Shown here one piece after another: positions 45,719-53,261 of a stretch of DNA of 64,000 nucleotides. The notes beneath the pieces are model-generated. The model did no database searches. It had not been told where the DNA came from and worked only from the letters and a program-made list of their open reading frames with translations. The position numbers were made by a program, and so were the translations under genes. Every line of letters starts with the position of its first letter. Positions within the stretch are counted from its first letter, which is position 1. Origin of the DNA: Hymenobacter telluris (lineage in GTDB: Bacteria > Bacteroidota > Bacteroidia > Cytophagales > Hymenobacteraceae); contig NZ_JAFLQZ010000020.1 of the NCBI RefSeq assembly GCF_017313265.1, positions 31,104-95,103 on the forward strand, read 5' to 3'.

Positions 45719-46300
45719 GTGCCAAACGTCACCCAACAAAATAGGCGTAAAAACTTGGAGAATCAAACCCAACTCGAATACGACCAGATAATCAAGCAGT
45801 GCCGGACGCTGTTTCTGGCGAAAGCCCACGACTACGGTACCGCGTGGCGCATCATGCGCCTGCCCAGCATCACCGACCAGATTTACATCAAGGCCCAGCG
45901 CATCCGCAGCATCCAGGAGAAAGGCACCCAACTAGTAGCCGACGACGTGGACGGCGAGTTTGTGGCCATCATCAACTACTGCGTCATTGCCCTGATGCAG
46001 CTGCGCTTATCTGCTGACGCGCCCCTCGACCTGGACCCTGCTGCCGTGGCCGAAGCTTACGACCAGGAAACCGCTGAAAACCGCCGCCTGCTGTTCGCCA
46101 AAAACCACGACTACGGTGAAGCCTGGCGGCAGATGCGCATCGAGAGCATCACCGACATCATTCTGATGAAGCTGCACCGCACCAAGCAGATTGAAGACCT
46201 GGCGGGCCGCACGCAGGTATCGGAAGGCGTGGAAGCCAACTACCGCGACATGCTCAACTACGCGGTGTTTGTGTTGATTAAAAAAGGGTTTAGTGCCTAG
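45719..46300 (+). CDS. DUF1599 domain-containing protein
   Basis: A 193-residue cytoplasmic protein from the GTG at 45719; a TTG at 45755 is another possible start. It contains two copies of one module of about 50 residues: YDQIIKQCRTLFLAKAHDYG then TAWRIMRLPSITDQIYIKAQ, and again YDQETAENRRLLFAKNHDYG then EAWRQMRIESITDIILMKLH, so the family arose by internal duplication. Both halves keep HDYG, AWR.MR and SITD. DUF1599 is found almost only in Bacteroidota, near folP and BT_3928 genes, and its function is unknown; the HDYG motif recalls nucleotide-binding proteins, but this is a guess. The stop codon lies in an inverted repeat. Confidence 0.9.
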   Translation: MPNVTQQNRRKNLENQTQLEYDQIIKQCRTLFLAKAHDYGTAWRIMRLPSITDQIYIKAQRIRSIQEKGTQLVADDVDGEFVAIINYCVIALMQLRLSADAPLDLDPAAVAEAYDQETAENRRLLFAKNHDYGEAWRQMRIESITDIILMKLHRTKQIEDLAGRTQVSEGVEANYRDMLNYAVFVLIKKGFSA

Positions 46301-46437
46301 TGCTTGGGGCGTAGTGCTTAGGCGGCATCGAAATGTGCTGTTTCGTTGAGTAACTTGCACAGCCTAGCATCACGTAGCCACAATCCACGTTCCGGAATCG
46401 ACGCTAAGCACCAGGCACCAAGCACTACGCACTACCT
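46291..46437. repeat. Long inverted repeat overlapping the DUF1599 stop codon
   Basis: The left arm at about 46291-46320 (TAGTGCTTGGGG, then CGTAGTGCTTAG) faces a right arm at 46403-46436 (CTAAGCACCAGGCACC, then AAGCACTACGCACTA). The arms are imperfect, each built from the unit TAGTGCTTAG. The element contains the stop codon of DUF1599 at 46298-46300 and ends just before the BT_3928 start. Confidence 0.65.
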
Positions 46438-46439
46438 AC

Positions 46440-47540
46440 ATGAAACAAATTACCCGAATCTGCTGGCTGCTGCTGGGCGTGATATTTATCTTCTCGGGGC
46501 TGATTAAGCTGAATGACCCCGTGGGCACGGCCCTGAAGCTGGAAGAATACTTCGAGGTGTTTGCCGAAGATTTCGGCCGGTTCTTCCTGGCGTTCAAGCC
46601 CTACTCCCGCACGTTCAGCATCGTGCTCAGCTCCCTGGAAGTGATACTGGGCGTGGCCCTGCTGCTGCGCTGGATGCTGCGCAAAACGCTGTGGGTGCTG
46701 CTGGCGCTGCTGGTGTTTTTCGGGTTCCTCACGTTCTATTCGGCGGCCTTCAATAAGGTAACGGACTGCGGCTGCTTCGGCGACTTTATCAAGCTCACGC
46801 CCTGGACTTCGTTCTTTAAAGACTTGTTCTTGCTGGGGCTGTGGGCCGTGGTGTTCCTGAACCAGCGGTACTTGCGCCGGGTATTTGCCAAAGGCCAACT
46901 GGGCGTGATGTACATCACCATTGCCTCGGCGGTGGCCATTGGTATTGGGGTGCGCGCGCTGGGGCACTTGCCGTACTTCGACTTCCTGCCTTACAAGGTT
47001 GGCAACAACATCGGGCAGCTGATGAAGCCCTCGGCGCCTATTCGCTACAAGTACATGATGGAGCGCAACGGCGAAACCAAGGAGTTTACTGAGTACCCCA
47101 CCGATTCCACCTGGAAATACAAGGAAATGGTGGCGCTCAACCCCGAAGCCAGCCCGAAAATCACCGATTTCCGGGTGTGGAACGACGACGGCGACTTCAC
47201 GCAGGAGCTGCTGCAAGGCAACCGGCTGATTCTGATTGTGCAGGGCACCGAAAAGGCCGACCGGGACCGGTTCAAGCTAATCAACCAGCTGTTTGCGGCG
47301 GCGCAAAAGTCGCGCAAGCGGATTTCGGTGCTGGTACTCACCAGCAGCAGCCCCGCCGCCTTCGACGCCTTCCGGCACGACGTAAACCTGGCCGCGCCGT
47401 TTTACTACGCCGATGCTACCGTGCTTAAATCCATGATTCGCTCGAACCCCGGCCTGATTCTGCTGCAAAACGGCACCGTGAAAGGCAAGTACCACTACCA
47501 CGACATTCCGGCCATCGGCGACGTGGAGAAGAAATTGTAA
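46440..47540 (+). CDS. BT_3928 family membrane protein (DoxX-like)
   Basis: A 366-residue inner-membrane protein of the Bacteroidota-specific BT_3928 family. Residues about 1-190 hold five to six hydrophobic segments of the DoxX/SURF4 type (ICWLLLGVIFIFSGLIKLND, LEVILGVALLLRWMLRKTLW, VLLALLVFFGFLTFYSAAFN), with the cysteine pair TDCGCFGDFIK after the fourth segment, where thioredoxin-like or quinone-linked relatives also have cysteines. The C-terminal half is soluble (YKVGNNIGQLMKPSAP, RLILIVQGTEKADRDR) and resembles a periplasmic thioredoxin-like fold. The gene follows DUF1599 with a repeat between, a conserved neighbourhood. Function unknown. Confidence 0.88.
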   Translation: MKQITRICWLLLGVIFIFSGLIKLNDPVGTALKLEEYFEVFAEDFGRFFLAFKPYSRTFSIVLSSLEVILGVALLLRWMLRKTLWVLLALLVFFGFLTFYSAAFNKVTDCGCFGDFIKLTPWTSFFKDLFLLGLWAVVFLNQRYLRRVFAKGQLGVMYITIASAVAIGIGVRALGHLPYFDFLPYKVGNNIGQLMKPSAPIRYKYMMERNGETKEFTEYPTDSTWKYKEMVALNPEASPKITDFRVWNDDGDFTQELLQGNRLILIVQGTEKADRDRFKLINQLFAAAQKSRKRISVLVLTSSSPAAFDAFRHDVNLAAPFYYADATVLKSMIRSNPGLILLQNGTVKGKYHYHDIPAIGDVEKKL

Positions 47541-47550
47541 TTCGGTTGCT

Positions 47551-47636
47551 AGTTATGAGTTGCCGGTTGTCAGTTCGCGCAATGATCCGCAACAGATAAC
47601 TCACAACCGGCAACCGGCAACTCACAACTGACAACT
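47551..47636. repeat. Inverted GTTGCCGGTTG element between BT_3928 and the ABC permease
   Basis: The left arm 47551-47575 (AGTTATGAGTTGCCGG, then TTGTCAGTT) is inverted at 47594-47636, where the CAACCGGCAACTCA unit is partly doubled. The right arm abuts the TTG start of the permease gene. The same units recur at 53159-53261, so it belongs to a dispersed family. Confidence 0.65.
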
Positions 47637-48691
47637 TGGTTTCCTTCGTTTTTCGTCGTCTGGGGCAGGGCCTGCTGATATTAGCGGGCGTAGCGTGCAC
47701 GGTGTTTTTTCTGTTTCAGGTGCTGCCCGGCGACCCGGTGGCGCTGCTGGCCGGCCAACGTTCCGATGCCGCCACCCGCGCCGCCATTGCCGCCGACCTG
47801 GGCCTCAACGAAAGCATGCCCGTGCAGCTCGGCGGCTACCTCAACGACATCTCGCCGCTGGGCGTGCACCCGCGCGACTCGGCGGGCGTGGCCAAGTACG
47901 GCGGCGTAACGCTGCTGCCACTAGGCGAGAAGGCCGTGGTACTGAAAGAACCGTATCTGCGCCGCTCGTTTCAAAGCAACAAAGCCGTGCTCAGCATCCT
48001 GCTCGACCACTTCACGGGTACGCTCTGGCTGGCCCTAGCGGCTATGCTGTTGGCGGCGGTGCTGGGCATTGCCTTCGGGGTGGTGGCCGCTCTCCGGCCG
48101 CATTCCTGGCTGGATAGAACTTTGATTACCACGTCGGTGCTGGGTATTTCGGTGCCGTCGTTTGTGGCGGGTATCCTGATTGCCATTACGTTCGGGTTCT
48201 ACTGGAGCCACTGGACCGGCCTCAACCTCACCGGCCAACTCTACGAAACCGACCCGTTTACGGGCCGCCACTTGGTGCTGCGCAACCTGCTACTGCCGGC
48301 TTTTGCGCTGGGCATCCGGCCGCTGGCGGTTATCACGCAGCTCACCCGTTCCTCCATGCTCGATGTGCTCAGCCAGGACTACATCCGCACGGCGCGGGCC
48401 AAAGGCCTGTCGGGGTACCGGACGGTGGTGGGGCACGCCCTCAAAAACGCCTTGAACCCGGTGGTAACGGCCGTATCGGGCTGGCTGGCCTCCCTGATGG
48501 CGGGGGCGTTTTTCATCGAGTACATCTTCAACTGGAAGGGCCTGGGTACGGTCACGCTCCGCGCGGTGGAGAACCTGGATTTTCCGGTGGTAATGGGTTC
48601 TACCATCTTTATTGCCGCCCTGTTCGTGCTCGTCAATATTGCCGTGGATGTGCTCTACGCCGTGCTCGACCCGCGGGTACGCCTGAGTTGA
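47636..48691 (+). CDS. ABC transporter permease (OppB/DppB type)
   Basis: A 351-residue inner-membrane permease, starting at a TTG at 47636 because no ATG or GTG precedes the first membrane segment. Segments are visible at about 10-30 (GLLILAGVACTVFFLFQVLP), and again from 118 onwards (LWLALAAMLLAAVLGIAFG, VLGISVPSFVAGILIAITFG). The binding-protein-dependent transport signature is in the cytoplasmic loop before the last segments: RTARAKGLSGYRTVVGHALKNALNPVV, which contacts the ATPase. The N-terminal VLPGDPVALLAGQRSD is typical of the OppB/DppB (di- or oligopeptide) group. No partner permease, ATPase or binding protein lies nearby, so partners must be elsewhere. Confidence 0.9.
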   Translation: MVSFVFRRLGQGLLILAGVACTVFFLFQVLPGDPVALLAGQRSDAATRAAIAADLGLNESMPVQLGGYLNDISPLGVHPRDSAGVAKYGGVTLLPLGEKAVVLKEPYLRRSFQSNKAVLSILLDHFTGTLWLALAAMLLAAVLGIAFGVVAALRPHSWLDRTLITTSVLGISVPSFVAGILIAITFGFYWSHWTGLNLTGQLYETDPFTGRHLVLRNLLLPAFALGIRPLAVITQLTRSSMLDVLSQDYIRTARAKGLSGYRTVVGHALKNALNPVVTAVSGWLASLMAGAFFIEYIFNWKGLGTVTLRAVENLDFPVVMGSTIFIAALFVLVNIAVDVLYAVLDPRVRLS

Positions 48692-48811
48692 TATGCTAAT
48701 TTGTTGATGTGCTGATGTGCTGATTGGTACTTGTTGGTTGTTGATAGATATTTCAACCGAAAATGCCCACTTGCCAATCAACAAGTACTAATCAGCACAT
48801 CAGCACATCAA
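48690..48811. repeat. Inverted TTGATGTGCTGAT element between permease and aroK
   Basis: The left arm at about 48704-48736 (TTGATGTGCTGATGTGC, then TGATTGGTACTTGTTG) is inverted at 48779-48811 (CAACAAGTACTAATCAGC, then ACATCAGCACATCAA), with few mismatches. The repeated unit GATGTGCT occurs twice in each arm. Further ATCA-rich copies reach the aroK start. Confidence 0.7.
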
Positions 48812-48844
48812 TAATCAACACATCATCAATCAGCAAATCAAAAA

Positions 48845-49366
48845 ATGCGCCTTTACCTGATTGGCATGCCGGGAGCCGGCAAAACCACCCTGGGCCGAGG
48901 GCTGGCCGTGGCCTACGAGGTGCCGTTCGTGGACCTCGACGAGGAAATAGTGCGCCAGGAAAACCGAAGCATCCCGGAGATTTTTGCTGCCGAAGGCGAG
49001 GCTTATTTCCGCCAGCGCGAGGCGGCGGTGCTGCGCGAGGTGATAACCCGCCACGAGCGAATGGTGCTGGCTACCGGCGGCGGCACGCCCTGTTTCCACA
49101 ACAGTTTGGAGGTGCTACTCGAAACCGGCCTGACGCTGTACCTGGAAGTGCCGGTTGAGAAGCTGGTGAACCGCATACTAGCCGTGCGCAACAGCCGCCC
49201 GTTGCTGGCCGCCGCCCCCGATACGGCCGCGCTGACTACGCAGCTAACTGAAACCTTACGCTTCCGGAAGCAGTTTTATAGCCGCGCGCCGCTGTGCTGC
49301 CAAGCGGCTAGTTGCACGGTGCATGCCGTGCGTCAGTTGGTGGCGCAGTACCAGGCTTCGGCCTGA
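48845..49366 (+). CDS. aroK: Shikimate kinase
   Basis: A 173-residue cytoplasmic kinase that phosphorylates shikimate in the fifth step after chorismate-pathway entry. The Walker A loop is at about 6-15 (GMPGAGKTTLG), the shikimate-binding region follows (VDLDEEIVRQENRSIPEIF, EAYFRQREAAVL), and the central ATGGGTPCF loop is present. The lid region (ILAVRNSRPLLAAAPD) is the usual length. The ATG at 48845 comes right after the inverted repeat. The neighbours do not belong to the aromatic pathway. Confidence 0.93.
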   Translation: MRLYLIGMPGAGKTTLGRGLAVAYEVPFVDLDEEIVRQENRSIPEIFAAEGEAYFRQREAAVLREVITRHERMVLATGGGTPCFHNSLEVLLETGLTLYLEVPVEKLVNRILAVRNSRPLLAAAPDTAALTTQLTETLRFRKQFYSRAPLCCQAASCTVHAVRQLVAQYQASA

Positions 49367-49403
49367 TTACGGGTATCGTCTCGAACCTTTGTGCTGCGTT
49401 GCG

Positions 49404-49411
49404 TACTTTTG
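49404..49411 (+). promoter_or_regulatory. Probable -7 promoter box (TACTTTTG) of the fatty acid hydroxylase gene
   Basis: An exact match to TAnnTTTG, 28 bases before the ATG at 49440. TTTG at 49388-49391 is only 12 bases upstream, closer than the usual -33 spacing. Confidence 0.45.
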
Positions 49412-49439
49412 TCCCCAGAAAATAAGCATAGTATCTACG

Positions 49440-50114
49440 ATGTCACTAGAAACTGCGACTTCCCCTACACCGACTCCCACGGTGGCCAAAGCGCCTGAGA
49501 ATGTGAAGCCTAAACATAAGGGCTCGGCGCAGCTGTTCAAGAATCCGGTGCTGGAGCGTCTTTCGCACACGCACATTGCCCTCCCGACTTCGATTTTCAT
49601 TATCACGGCCGGCGTGAGCCTGTACTATGGCATCACGCAGGGCTTCACCACCGGGCTGGCGGCTTTTGGGCAGTTTTTGGGGGGCTGGTTCCTGTTCACG
49701 TTTGTGGAATACGCCATGCACCGCTACCTCTACCACATTCCGGCTACCACGCCCGGCCGCATCAAGTTTCAGTACACCATGCACGGTGTGCACCACGAAT
49801 ACCCTAAAGACAAAACCCGGCTGGCTATGCCGCCTATTGTAACCGTATTTGTGGCGTCGTTGCTGTTCTTCTTGTTCCGCTTCATTTTTGGTAGCGCCGC
49901 ATTTGGCGTACTGGCTGGCTTCGTGTTCGGCTATGCATTATACCTGTTTGTGCACTACGCCATTCACATGTACGCGCCACCAAAGAACTTCCTGAAAGTA
50001 TGGTGGACGCACCACGCCCAGCACCATTATCGGCAAGACGAAATTGCGTTTGGCGTGAGCAGCACCCTCTGGGACCATATTATCGGTACCATGCCCAGCA
50101 AGGCCAAGAAGTAG
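49440..50114 (+). CDS. Sterol desaturase/fatty acid hydroxylase family protein
   Basis: About 224 residues from the ATG at 49440. A membrane-bound di-iron oxygenase with the expected histidine clusters: HRYLYH after the second segment, HGVHHEYPKD, HYAIHMYAPP, and HHAQHHYRQDE near the C-terminus, together HX3H and HXXHH motifs. Four hydrophobic stretches are visible (TSIFIITAGVSLYYGI, FGQFLGGWFLFTFVEYA, IVTVFVASLLFFLFRFIF, FGYALYLFVHYAI). The family hydroxylates acyl chains; in Bacteroidota close relatives act on sphingolipid or other lipid fatty acids. The N-terminal 40 residues are proline- and lysine-rich. It has its own likely promoter and a terminator. Confidence 0.92.
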   Translation: MSLETATSPTPTPTVAKAPENVKPKHKGSAQLFKNPVLERLSHTHIALPTSIFIITAGVSLYYGITQGFTTGLAAFGQFLGGWFLFTFVEYAMHRYLYHIPATTPGRIKFQYTMHGVHHEYPKDKTRLAMPPIVTVFVASLLFFLFRFIFGSAAFGVLAGFVFGYALYLFVHYAIHMYAPPKNFLKVWWTHHAQHHYRQDEIAFGVSSTLWDHIIGTMPSKAKK

Positions 50115-50145
50115 CCTTATTTCAGCTGCCAGTTAAATTAATGAT

Positions 50146-50180
50146 AAAAAGACCTGTCAATCATTGGCAGGTCTTTTTTT
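50146..50180 (+). terminator. Rho-independent terminator
   Basis: Stem AAAAAGACCTGTCAAT with ATTGGCAGGTCTTTTT, one mismatch, 1-2 base loop, then a T-run. It follows the fatty acid hydroxylase stop codon by about 30 bases. Confidence 0.85.
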
Positions 50181-50287
50181 GTATTTAACAGTTTGAATAT
50201 ATGTTCTGATTGTTTTTAAATATTTCACTAAATAATAAAATAGATTTCTGAAAATAGGTCTAAATGGCTGTTTAAAGGCATTTTAAG

Positions 50288-50318
50288 TTGAAGTGAAGTT
50301 ATACTATCCGTAGATTTC
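50288..50318 (+). promoter_or_regulatory. Candidate -33/-7 promoter of the large T9SS cargo gene
   Basis: TTG (50288-50290) and TAGATTTC (50311-50318, one mismatch to TAnnTTTG) are 20 bases apart, a normal spacing for Bacteroidota. The start codon follows about 70 bases later, within an AT-rich stretch. Confidence 0.4.
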
Positions 50319-50387
50319 GGAAATTAATAGGATGCCGTTGAGCTTGTGCTTTACCACTTGTATTTCCTGAAAACTACTTCTTATTAT

Positions 50388-52814
50388 ATGAAAAAAATCT
50401 ACAGCTTATGCACCGCGCTTTTAGGCGTCGGACTTAGCAGTATGCCCGTTGCGGCCCAACACACCTGGACGGATGCCACCAACTTGGTTCCGTACACCCA
50501 AAACTTCAACAGCCTGACGGGTACGGCCAGCTTCGCCAACAATACCACGGCTAACCTGCGCGGTGTGTACGCGGAGGCCGAATTTCCGGCCTTCACGTAT
50601 TCGCCGCCCGCATTTACCGCCAACGACGGCTCCAACACCAACGCCAACTACTACCACTTTGGGGATGCTACAGGGCCCACCAGCACCGACCGCTCGTTTG
50701 GGGGCATTGCCGCCACTACCACCGGCGACGGGGTGGGGCATGTAGGCATCCGGCTGAAAAATGGCACCACTACCACCATCCGCAACCTGGATGTTGTGTA
50801 CGCCATGGAGCACTGGTACAACTCCGGCAAGCAGGACCGGGCCCGCGTAGATGTGTCGTACCGGAAGTCGGCAGTAGGGGGCACGGTGACGAGTTTGTTT
50901 AATAGCTCCGGCACCTGGACCAGCATTGCCGACCTGGGCGTAGATGCCCCTTCCACGGCCACCGTTATTGCCAGCCGCGACGGTAACTCGCCCACCAACC
51001 GCCGGGTGCGGCAAACCACGCTGAGTGGTATCGATTTGCTGCCGAACCAGGAAATCATGATTCGGTGGACTTACGTGCTCAACAACACCACCAACGGCAA
51101 CGGGTTGTCGATTGACGATGTAACCATATCGGCGTTTACCAACGTTTTTTATTCGAGTTCGACCCTCAACACCAACCTGGACGACGCCAGCACCTGGAGT
51201 ACAACCGCCGACGGTACGGGCGCACGGCCCGGCAACTTCAGCTTCTCGCTGCCCAACGCTACGTACTACGTGCAGGGCAACACCACAAACTCAAATAACA
51301 GTGCCAGTCGCATTGGAAGTGTCTCTGCCAATTCCACCTGGACAGTAAACGGGGCCAACTCCAAGATTGTAGTAGGCTTACCGGGGGCTACTACCGCCAC
51401 CCCCAGCCGGCTCTACCTTGCCAACAACGACTTCATTGCGGGGCGGGTGGAAGTGGAAGCCAACGCCACGCTATCCATACAGCAACCCGCCTACGCCTTC
51501 ACGTTCGGGGAGCTTGACCCGGCCAGTACCGTGGAATACATTACCACTGGCAACTCCATGAACATTGCGCCGGTAGCCTACGGCAATCTTAAGGTTTCCG
51601 GGGCTTCGGATAAGCTGTTGATAGGCAATACGCTGGTAAACGGCAATCTGATTTTTGCTAGCATCAACGGGTCGGCGGCCCCCGACCTAGTGTTGGGCGG
51701 CCACAACCTGACCTTGCAGCGGGGCAGCCAGATTCAGGGCTACACCTCCACTGCGTTTGTGGTAACCGACGGCAAAGGCACGCTCAGGCAGTCGGTAGCC
51801 AACACCGGGGTCGATGTGCTGTTTCCGGTGGGCAGCTCGGGCAGCAGCTACACGCCAATTTGGCTGCAACAGCCCAGCAGCACCACCGCCCGCAACGAGG
51901 ACGTATTTTCAGTGCGGGTGCTTGATAAGATGTACACCAACTACGATGCCGAGGAGAATGGCACGGTGGAAGTGCTGAACCAAAACGTGAAGAAAACCTG
52001 GCTCGTAGACGAGGAAGTGGTGGGCAACTCCAACGTAACCATGACGTTGCAGTGGAACAATGCCGACCAGATGGCAGGCGGGGCCGAGGGCACCACCTTC
52101 GACCGGAGCAAGAGCTACATCAGCCACTACATCAGCACCGGCGCTAAGCCCTACTTCGACAAGTCGGCTCCCAAGGCAGCTGTGGCGGGCACCGTGGCCA
52201 ATAGCTACAAGCTCACCCGCGCGGGGTTGACCACGTTTTCGCCCTACGCAGTGTCGTCTAACGCGGCGGCGCCGCTGCCCGTGGAGCTGGTTGCTTTCGG
52301 GGCCGAGCGGAAAGGCCAAGGGGTAGAATGCAGCTGGAAAACGGCTTCTGAAAAAAACAACAGCCACTTTGATGTGGAACGCAGCCGCAATGGCCAGCAG
52401 TTTGAAAAGGTGGGTAAAGTGACTGGCGCAGGGTCGTCGGCTGGTAGCCATAGCTATAGCCTGTATGATGCCCAGGCCCCTAACAGCACCCTCTATTACC
52501 GCCTGCGGCAGGTTGATTTTGACGGCACCGCTACCTATTCGCCGGTGGTGGTCGTGCAAGGCTGCTCTACCTGCGAGCCACTTCAGGCTACGTTGGCCGT
52601 TGTGCCAAACCCCGGCACCGGCTACGTGCGTGTGCTGGCGTCCAATGGGGCGGCTATTCCGCTGTTCGGCACGCTGTACACTGTGCATGGCGCCGCCCGC
52701 CTGCACCTGACCGGTGTCACGGCCCTCGATCTGCACAACCAACCGGCCGGGGTGTATGTGCTGCATCTGCGCACCGAGCAAGGCCCCGTTTCGTTGCGGG
52801 TAGTGAAAGAATAG
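50388..52814 (+). CDS. T9SS type A sorting domain-containing large surface protein
   Basis: About 808 residues from the ATG at 50388. The signal peptide is at about 1-22 (KKIYSLCTALLGVGLSSMPV). The first 250 residues look like a Bacteroidota surface domain (WTDATNLVPYTQNFNSLTG, IMIRWTYVLNNTTNGNGLS), followed by a long region of beta-helix-like repeats. From about 620 there is a fibronectin-like module (LPVELVAFGAERKGQGVECS, NSTLYYRLRQVDFDGTATYS) that regularly precedes a T9SS sorting domain (VVPNPGTGYVRVLASNG, DLHNQPAGVYVLHLRT). It is exported through the type IX system. No catalytic motif was recognised. Confidence 0.85.
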   Translation: MKKIYSLCTALLGVGLSSMPVAAQHTWTDATNLVPYTQNFNSLTGTASFANNTTANLRGVYAEAEFPAFTYSPPAFTANDGSNTNANYYHFGDATGPTSTDRSFGGIAATTTGDGVGHVGIRLKNGTTTTIRNLDVVYAMEHWYNSGKQDRARVDVSYRKSAVGGTVTSLFNSSGTWTSIADLGVDAPSTATVIASRDGNSPTNRRVRQTTLSGIDLLPNQEIMIRWTYVLNNTTNGNGLSIDDVTISAFTNVFYSSSTLNTNLDDASTWSTTADGTGARPGNFSFSLPNATYYVQGNTTNSNNSASRIGSVSANSTWTVNGANSKIVVGLPGATTATPSRLYLANNDFIAGRVEVEANATLSIQQPAYAFTFGELDPASTVEYITTGNSMNIAPVAYGNLKVSGASDKLLIGNTLVNGNLIFASINGSAAPDLVLGGHNLTLQRGSQIQGYTSTAFVVTDGKGTLRQSVANTGVDVLFPVGSSGSSYTPIWLQQPSSTTARNEDVFSVRVLDKMYTNYDAEENGTVEVLNQNVKKTWLVDEEVVGNSNVTMTLQWNNADQMAGGAEGTTFDRSKSYISHYISTGAKPYFDKSAPKAAVAGTVANSYKLTRAGLTTFSPYAVSSNAAAPLPVELVAFGAERKGQGVECSWKTASEKNNSHFDVERSRNGQQFEKVGKVTGAGSSAGSHSYSLYDAQAPNSTLYYRLRQVDFDGTATYSPVVVVQGCSTCEPLQATLAVVPNPGTGYVRVLASNGAAIPLFGTLYTVHGAARLHLTGVTALDLHNQPAGVYVLHLRTEQGPVSLRVVKE

Positions 52815-52845
52815 CCAGCTTCCGGCCGGTGAAGGTACCATATGC

Positions 52846-52881
52846 AAAAAGGCGGCTTCCTGCGCAGGAAGCCGCCTTTTT
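52846..52881. terminator. Bidirectional terminator hairpin
   Basis: Stem AAAAAGGCGGCTTCC (52846-52860) with GGAAGCCGCCTTTTT (52867-52881), perfect, loop TGCGCA. It closes the T9SS cargo gene (plus) and the small lipoprotein gene (minus). Confidence 0.85.
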
Positions 52882-52903
52882 GTATTCTGTATACTGACAG
52901 CCG

Positions 52904-53077
52904 TTAGCGGCTGCGCATCTTGGTGACGATAAACCACAGGAGCAGTACCACCAGGAAAACCCCGATGAGGCCCGTCCAGGCGCCGGCTTTGAAGATGGTA
53001 GCAATGGCGTCGCAGCTGCTGACGGAAAACATCAGCGCGAGCAGGCAAAACGCGAGTATGGGACGGTAAGTGGTCAT
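52904..53077 (-). CDS. Small membrane lipoprotein, 57 residues
   Basis: A short gene with ATG at 53077 and TAA at 52904. The product begins with a hydrophobic signal and a lipobox cysteine (LALMFSVSSCDA), followed by ATIFKAGAWTG and a second hydrophobic helix (GVFLVVLLLWFIVTK) ending in a basic tail. Small proteins of this type (SC, then IFKAG.WTG and a C-terminal helix) are common in Bacteroidota and have been mislabelled as phosphatidate cytidylyltransferase, which is much longer, so that function is not supported. Probably a lipid-anchored or transmembrane protein of unknown function. It is read leftwards and ends at the hairpin shared with the T9SS gene. Confidence 0.75.
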   Translation of the reverse strand: MTTYRPILAFCLLALMFSVSSCDAIATIFKAGAWTGLIGVFLVVLLLWFIVTKMRSR

Positions 53078-53158
53078 GGCAGTGTGGATGAGGAAAGGAA
53101 GAGAGAGTCTGCTTCAGCGTGGAGCAATACCAGTAGATACTGCGTCCGTTGGAAAAAG

Positions 53159-53261
53159 TTGGTTATCAGTTGCGAGTTGCCGGTTACCAGTTGTCAGTTC
53201 GTTCTTCCTTGGCAACTGGCAACTGGCAACTGGCAACTGGCAACTGGCAACCGGCAACTCA
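53159..53261. repeat. Palindromic element with a 7-base tandem array
   Basis: A left part (CAGTTGCGAGTTGCCGG, then TTACCAGTTGTCAGTTC, about 53167-53200) is inverted as an array of the 7-base unit GCAACTG at 53212-53260 (five exact copies, then GCAACCG and GCAACTC). The last bases overlap the PAP2 stop codon. Same family as 47551-47636. Confidence 0.75.

Noticed and set aside
53212..53260. CRISPR-like array
   Set aside because: The unit is 7 bases long without spacers; it is a simple tandem repeat.
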